From OLB4 sp002050165 (GTDB taxonomy: Bacteria; Bacteroidota; Ignavibacteria; Tepidaquicellales; Tepidaquicellaceae): 64,000 bases of DNA. The notes beneath the pieces are model-generated. The model saw only the letters and a program-made list of their open reading frames with translations. It made no database searches and was not told where the DNA came from. The translations under genes were made by a program, and so were the position numbers. Each line of letters begins with the position of its first letter. Positions within the stretch are counted from its first letter, which is position 1. The stretch covers positions 68,949 to 132,948 of the forward strand of contig SZPC01000008.1 of NCBI GenBank assembly GCA_030263475.1, written 5' to 3'. Positions 60,669 to 64,000 of the stretch are shown here, in pieces.

Positions 60669-62660
60669 ATGAAAAAACTTTTGCAGTTTGTATTTGTATG
60701 CGCAATGTTGTCGGGTTCATCAATGGTAAATGCGCAAATAGGTTACCGGATGGAGCTTGTAGGTAAACTCAGGCCCGCTCAAAATAATGTCGGCTATTCC
60801 GCGCTGTGGGGTTACGTTGCGCCAGATAACCGTGAGTATGCAATCCTTGGGAGTGAAATCGGGACACATATCATTGACGTAACCGATAGCGCTGTTCAGG
60901 TTGGATTTGTTGAAACTGAAGTGCCGGGGTCTTACGGAAATTCTTGGCGCGAAATGAAAGTGTATTCCCATTACGCTTACATCGTTTCTGAAGCTGAAGG
61001 AAGCAATATTCAGATTATAGACTTACAGTACTTACCGGATTCCGTCAGATATGTCGGAAAATTTGTTCTCCCTGCACACCTTTCCACACACACAATTTCA
61101 CAGGAAGGACCTTACTTATATTTAAATGGCGCGAATAATTCATTCGGACAGGGTACGGTGATTCTCGATTTGTCACAGAATCCGGAAGTTCCGGTATTGC
61201 GCGGGAAATGGAATACGAGATATGTCCACGATTCAAGAATTATAAATGATACCATCTGGGCGTGCAATATTTATACCGGCGAGGTAACGGTTATTAATGC
61301 CCAAGATAAAGATAATCCGGTTGAAATTACTAACTGGATTAACGCACCGAACCAGTTTCCGCACAATATCGCATTGACAAATGACGGGAAATATGCATTT
61401 ACAACTGATGAAACAGACAATCCTCCGGGGAAACTTAAAGTTTGGAATGTCGAAGATTTGAACAATATTACCCTTGAGAGAATTTGGAACCCGCTAAATA
61501 CCGGAAATGCAATAGTACATAATATTGAAATTTATGATACAATTGCAGTAATATCTTATTACACAGCCGGAATACGTGTTATTGATATTTCTGATCCGGT
61601 AAACTTCACTGAGCTTGCGTGGTACGACACATATCCTCAAAATAACAACAATATTTTCGATGGTTGCTGGGCAGTTTACATGTTCCCATCCGGAAAAATT
61701 ATTGGCTCTGATATTACAAGCGGGTTATATGTAGTAAACATTGCACCACCAAGTCCAGATGTACCTGTATGCGATTTCTTTGTTAATAATACCAGCATTG
61801 TAAGAGGTGATTCAATTTTATTGATAGATGCTTCCTCTGGTGTCCCGACAAGCTGGCAATGGACAATAACAGGCCCTGAAACTTTTACTTCAACTCTACA
61901 ATTTCCATCATTTGTTTTTAATTTACCGGGATCTTATAATGTTAAATTGAGGGTTAGCAACTCCTTCGGGTCTGACTCATTAATAAAAAACAGCTATATT
62001 CACGTAAACGGCGCATCTATGAACTCATTTTCAATTAACGGTCAGGTATTGCAAACTGTTCATACAAGCCCCGGAGATACTTCGCAGTATTTCTATTCAT
62101 GGACAAGTGCCGGTCAACATGGCTTTGTGGATTATAAAATAAAATTAAAGAATACCGGAAGTCAGCAGGAGTATGTCTTTGGAAGCCATGATAATGGATT
62201 TGATACATTCATTGGGTTTAGAAGAAGTCTTCTCGATTCACTTTCTGAACAAATGAATCCATTAATAGATTCATCCAGAGTTACGGTAAATGTATGGGCT
62301 TATAACGGAACAGATTCTATAAAATCATTAAATGCTCAAATTCTTACAATAAAAAGAACAAAATTTGGAATATCTCAGGTTGCCACGGAAATTCCGGAGA
62401 AATATAACCTCTCCCAAAATTATCCAAACCCGTTCAATCCTGTAACCAACATCAGATTTGATATTATGAAAGCGGGAAACGTTAAACTCTCAGTTTACGA
62501 TATTACCGGGAAGGAAGTATCGGTTCTGACAAATGAAGTTCTGAGGCCCGGCAGTTACGAAGTTGGATTTGACGCATCGCACCTTTCGAGTGGTGTGTAT
62601 TTCTACCGGATTGAAGCCGGGGAGTTTGTGAGCGTTAAGCGGATGGTGCTCTTGAAGTGA
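60669..62660 (+). CDS. Secreted choice-of-anchor B protein with PKD domain and T9SS type A sorting domain
   Basis: This is a 663-residue protein from the ATG at 60669. A signal peptide (MKKLLQFVFVCAMLSGSSMVNAQ) follows directly, while the longer in-frame start at 60576 would run through the terminator-like hairpin. Residues about 25-360 form an LVIVD-type propeller of the choice-of-anchor B family (EYAILGSEIGTHIIDVTDS, IQIIDLQYLPDSVRYVG). A PKD-like domain follows (about 370-450, PTSWQWTITGPETF...PGSYNVKLRVSNSFG). The C-terminus is a T9SS type A sorting domain starting SQNYPNPFNPVTNIRFD and ending KRMVLLK. It is exported across the outer membrane and anchored or released. A terminator follows. 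Confidence 0.88.
   Translation: MKKLLQFVFVCAMLSGSSMVNAQIGYRMELVGKLRPAQNNVGYSALWGYVAPDNREYAILGSEIGTHIIDVTDSAVQVGFVETEVPGSYGNSWREMKVYSHYAYIVSEAEGSNIQIIDLQYLPDSVRYVGKFVLPAHLSTHTISQEGPYLYLNGANNSFGQGTVILDLSQNPEVPVLRGKWNTRYVHDSRIINDTIWACNIYTGEVTVINAQDKDNPVEITNWINAPNQFPHNIALTNDGKYAFTTDETDNPPGKLKVWNVEDLNNITLERIWNPLNTGNAIVHNIEIYDTIAVISYYTAGIRVIDISDPVNFTELAWYDTYPQNNNNIFDGCWAVYMFPSGKIIGSDITSGLYVVNIAPPSPDVPVCDFFVNNTSIVRGDSILLIDASSGVPTSWQWTITGPETFTSTLQFPSFVFNLPGSYNVKLRVSNSFGSDSLIKNSYIHVNGASMNSFSINGQVLQTVHTSPGDTSQYFYSWTSAGQHGFVDYKIKLKNTGSQQEYVFGSHDNGFDTFIGFRRSLLDSLSEQMNPLIDSSRVTVNVWAYNGTDSIKSLNAQILTIKRTKFGISQVATEIPEKYNLSQNYPNPFNPVTNIRFDIMKAGNVKLSVYDITGKEVSVLTNEVLRPGSYEVGFDASHLSSGVYFYRIEAGEFVSVKRMVLLK
62409..62476 (+). 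repeat. 68-bp exact repeat, copy 1 (T9SS sorting-domain coding DNA)
   Basis: These 68 bases, encoding the start of the type A sorting domain (SQNYPNPFNPVTNIRFD region), are identical to 63890-63957 in the next gene. Similarity continues with a few mismatches beyond it. Confidence 0.85.
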
Positions 62661-62691
62661 TAAAATAAACTTCCAACGTTTGTTTGATTGA

Positions 62692-62721
62692 AAAAAGGCG
62701 GAGCAGTTGCTCCGCTTTTTT
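62692..62721 (+). terminator. Rho-independent terminator
   Basis: An 8-bp perfect stem (GCGGAGCA at 62698-62705 with TGCTCCGC at 62708-62715) with a two-base spacer loop and flanking A and T tracts lies 38 bases after the stop of the choice-of-anchor B gene. Confidence 0.88.
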
Positions 62722-62902
62722 GTTGTGTGAATTCAGATCAGCAATTGAAAACAATGAGTACTTCATTTGAGGAAAAATTCAATAGGGATAAATTTTCGCA
62801 TTGTTTAAATGTGGAGTTATATATTTGTTACATCTGTATGACTATTCATAGATCCGACTGTACTTTGTACTTCAAAATTTTTCAAACGAAAACTTTTCGG
62901 CT

Positions 62903-64000
62903 ATGAAAAACTTAAAAAAACTATTTCTGATCATTACATTCTTAATTGTCAATTGCACATTGATAATTGAGAATGCTTGCTCACAGTGGGTACAGACAAG
63001 CGGACCTCAGGGAGGAAATATAAGTTCTCTTACTGTATCCGGCAGTAATATATTTGCCGGGACTTGGGGCGGTGGTATATTTTTAAGCACGAATAACGGC
63101 GGAAGCTGGACTGCAGTAAACAACGGATTGATAAGTTTAGATGTACAATCTTTTGCAGTATCCGGCAGTAATATATTTGTCGGGACTTGGGGCGGCGGTA
63201 TATTTTTAAGCACGAACAACGGCGGAAGCTGGACTGCAGTAAATAACGGATTGGCAATTGGTGATGTACGATCTCTTGCTGTATCTGGCAGTAATATATT
63301 TGCCGGGACTTTTGGTGGCGGTATGTTTTTAAGCACGAACAACGGCGGAAGCTGGACTGCAGTAAACAACGGATTGACAAGTCCAGTTGTATATTCTCTT
63401 GCAGTATCTGGCGTTAATATATTTGCCGGGACTTTGGTTGGCGGTATATTTTTAAGCACGAACAACGGAGGGAGCTGGACTGCTGTAAACAACGGATTGA
63501 CAAGTATGGATGTATATTCTTTTACAGTATCCGGCAGTAATATATTTGTCGGGACTTGGGGTGGTGGTATATTTTTAAGCACGAACAACGGCGGAAGCTG
63601 GACTGCTGTAAACAACGGATTGACAAATGGTGATGTACGATCTCTTGCAGTATCCGGCAGTAATATATTTGCCGGGACTTGGGGTGGTGGTATATTTTTA
63701 AGCACGAACAACGGCGGAAGCTGGGTAAAGAAGAACGAAGGTTTTTGGAACGATAGTATGATAGTCCACTCACTATTGATAACAAACGAATCCATATTTG
63801 CCGGGACAGATTCATCCGTCTGGCGACGCGAGTTATCGGAGATATTAAGCGTTCAAAATATTTCATCACAGATTCCATCCTCGTTTTCTCTCTCCCAAAA
63901 TTATCCAAACCCGTTCAATCCTGTAACCAACATCAGATTTGATATTATGAAAGCGGGTAAGGTCAGGCTTTCAGTTTACGATATTACCGGGAAGGAAGTA
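62903..64000 (+). CDS. Secreted repeat protein (sialidase/BNR Asp-box propeller) with T9SS sorting domain, cut by window end
   Basis: The frame opens at ATG 62903 and stays open for 366 codons to the last base, so the gene continues outside. A signal peptide (MKNLKKLFLIITFLIVNCTL, cleavage near ENACSQ) is followed by six near-identical 41-residue repeats (unit begins VSGSNIFAGTWGGGIFLSTN and continues NGGSWTAVNNGL). STNNGGSW in each is an Asp-box-like motif, suggesting a beta-propeller. The C-terminal part carries SLSQNYPNPFNPVTNIRFD, the type A sorting signal for T9SS export. Ligand or enzymatic role is unknown; no catalytic sialidase residues are visible. Long frames on the opposite strand here are only mirrors of the repeats. 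Confidence 0.88.
   Translation, partial: MKNLKKLFLIITFLIVNCTLIIENACSQWVQTSGPQGGNISSLTVSGSNIFAGTWGGGIFLSTNNGGSWTAVNNGLISLDVQSFAVSGSNIFVGTWGGGIFLSTNNGGSWTAVNNGLAIGDVRSLAVSGSNIFAGTFGGGMFLSTNNGGSWTAVNNGLTSPVVYSLAVSGVNIFAGTLVGGIFLSTNNGGSWTAVNNGLTSMDVYSFTVSGSNIFVGTWGGGIFLSTNNGGSWTAVNNGLTNGDVRSLAVSGSNIFAGTWGGGIFLSTNNGGSWVKKNEGFWNDSMIVHSLLITNESIFAGTDSSVWRRELSEILSVQNISSQIPSSFSLSQNYPNPFNPVTNIRFDIMKAGKVRLSVYDITGKEV
63035..63724 (+). repeat. 123-bp tandem repeat array inside the T9SS cargo gene
   Basis: Six units begin at 63035, 63158, 63281, 63404, 63527 and 63650; each encodes 41 residues. Most of each unit is identical at the DNA level, including synonymous positions; the variable part is the last ten residues (for example ISLDVQSF, AIGDVRSL, TSPVVYSL). 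The sixth unit diverges after 63724. Such homogeneity implies recent duplication or ongoing recombination within the gene. Confidence 0.9.
63890..63957 (+). repeat. 68-bp exact repeat, copy 2 (T9SS sorting-domain coding DNA)
   Basis: Identical to 62409-62476 in the preceding gene; after that the two sequences continue as close relatives to the window edge (e.g. CAGTTTACGATATTACCGGG shared). Confidence 0.85.

Noticed and set aside
62688..62906. Rightward 72-residue frame starting at TTG
   Set aside because: It begins inside the terminator hairpin after the choice-of-anchor B gene and overlaps the start of the next gene; no protein-like pattern.
63007..63908. Long leftward open frames of 262, 128 and 116 residues with Pro/Leu-rich repeats
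   Set aside because: They mirror the 123-bp repeats of the rightward T9SS cargo gene; the rightward frame has a signal peptide, Asp-box motifs and the sorting signal, so the leftward ones are artefacts.

Overview
The window is AT-rich bacterial chromosome, densely packed with genes on both strands. The best guess for the source is a member of the Ignavibacteria/Chlorobi branch of the Bacteroidetes-Chlorobi group. The main evidence is the C-terminal sorting signal SQNYPNPFNPVTNIRFD on two secreted proteins at the right end, together with PorV-like and DUF4835/PorD-like proteins near 9-10.8 kb, which point to a type IX secretion system. Frequent TTG starts and weak ribosome binding sites fit the same group. 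Homogentisate dioxygenase and pyruvate dehydrogenase suggest at least facultative aerobic heterotrophy. No insertion sequence, prophage or CRISPR array was seen.

Layout. 0-1.6 kb: the edge of a membrane protein gene, an Lrp/AsnC regulator, an odd 109-nt tRNA-like RNA gene with its own promoter and terminator, and a LEA14-like lipoprotein. 1.8-8.9 kb: three ion transporters that all carry TrkA-C (RCK_C) domains (two SLC13-type, one NhaP2-type), with a hydrolase and a secreted beta-helix protein. 8.9-10.8 kb: the divergent DUF4835/PorD-like and PorV-like genes. 10.8-14.6 kb: a PfkB kinase, an RmlD-like reductase, serS and a stand-alone nuoJ. 14.7-18.9 kb: a TPR protein, trxB, homogentisate dioxygenase and a degenerate receiver domain. 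18.9-23.3 kb: a run of four genes (class I glutaminase, ATP-grasp ligase, YbdK/GCS2-type ligase, second ATP-grasp-like ligase) that looks like a biosynthetic pathway for an unknown peptide-like or amidated metabolite. 23.2-27.4 kb: Dps, a MoxR/ChlI-like AAA+ ATPase, a CBS protein and small membrane proteins.

27.4-39 kb is one long, tightly overlapping leftward operon: biotin carboxylase, biotin carrier protein, PrsW protease, DUF2079 membrane protein, flippase, glycosyltransferases with an asparagine synthase, nadD and a YIP1 protein. After a YfhO-type membrane protein, a rightward cluster at 41.9-46.9 kb (flippase, two methyltransferases, two glycosyltransferases) forms a second surface-polysaccharide locus. 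dnaE and trxA follow.

51-54.7 kb holds an outer-membrane protein, a SigZ-like sigma factor, a 41-residue metallothionein-like peptide with 14 cysteines, YjbQ and a beta-propeller-like protein. 54.7-60.4 kb encodes the pyruvate dehydrogenase complex (aceE, aceF, lpdA). The right end has two T9SS cargo genes. The last has 123-bp tandem repeats and runs off the window; its sorting-domain DNA is almost identical to that of its neighbour.

The strongest candidates for something undescribed are the glutaminase/ATP-grasp/GCS2 ligase cluster, the metallothionein-like peptide paired with a cysteine-tailed sigma factor, and the oversized tRNA-like RNA.
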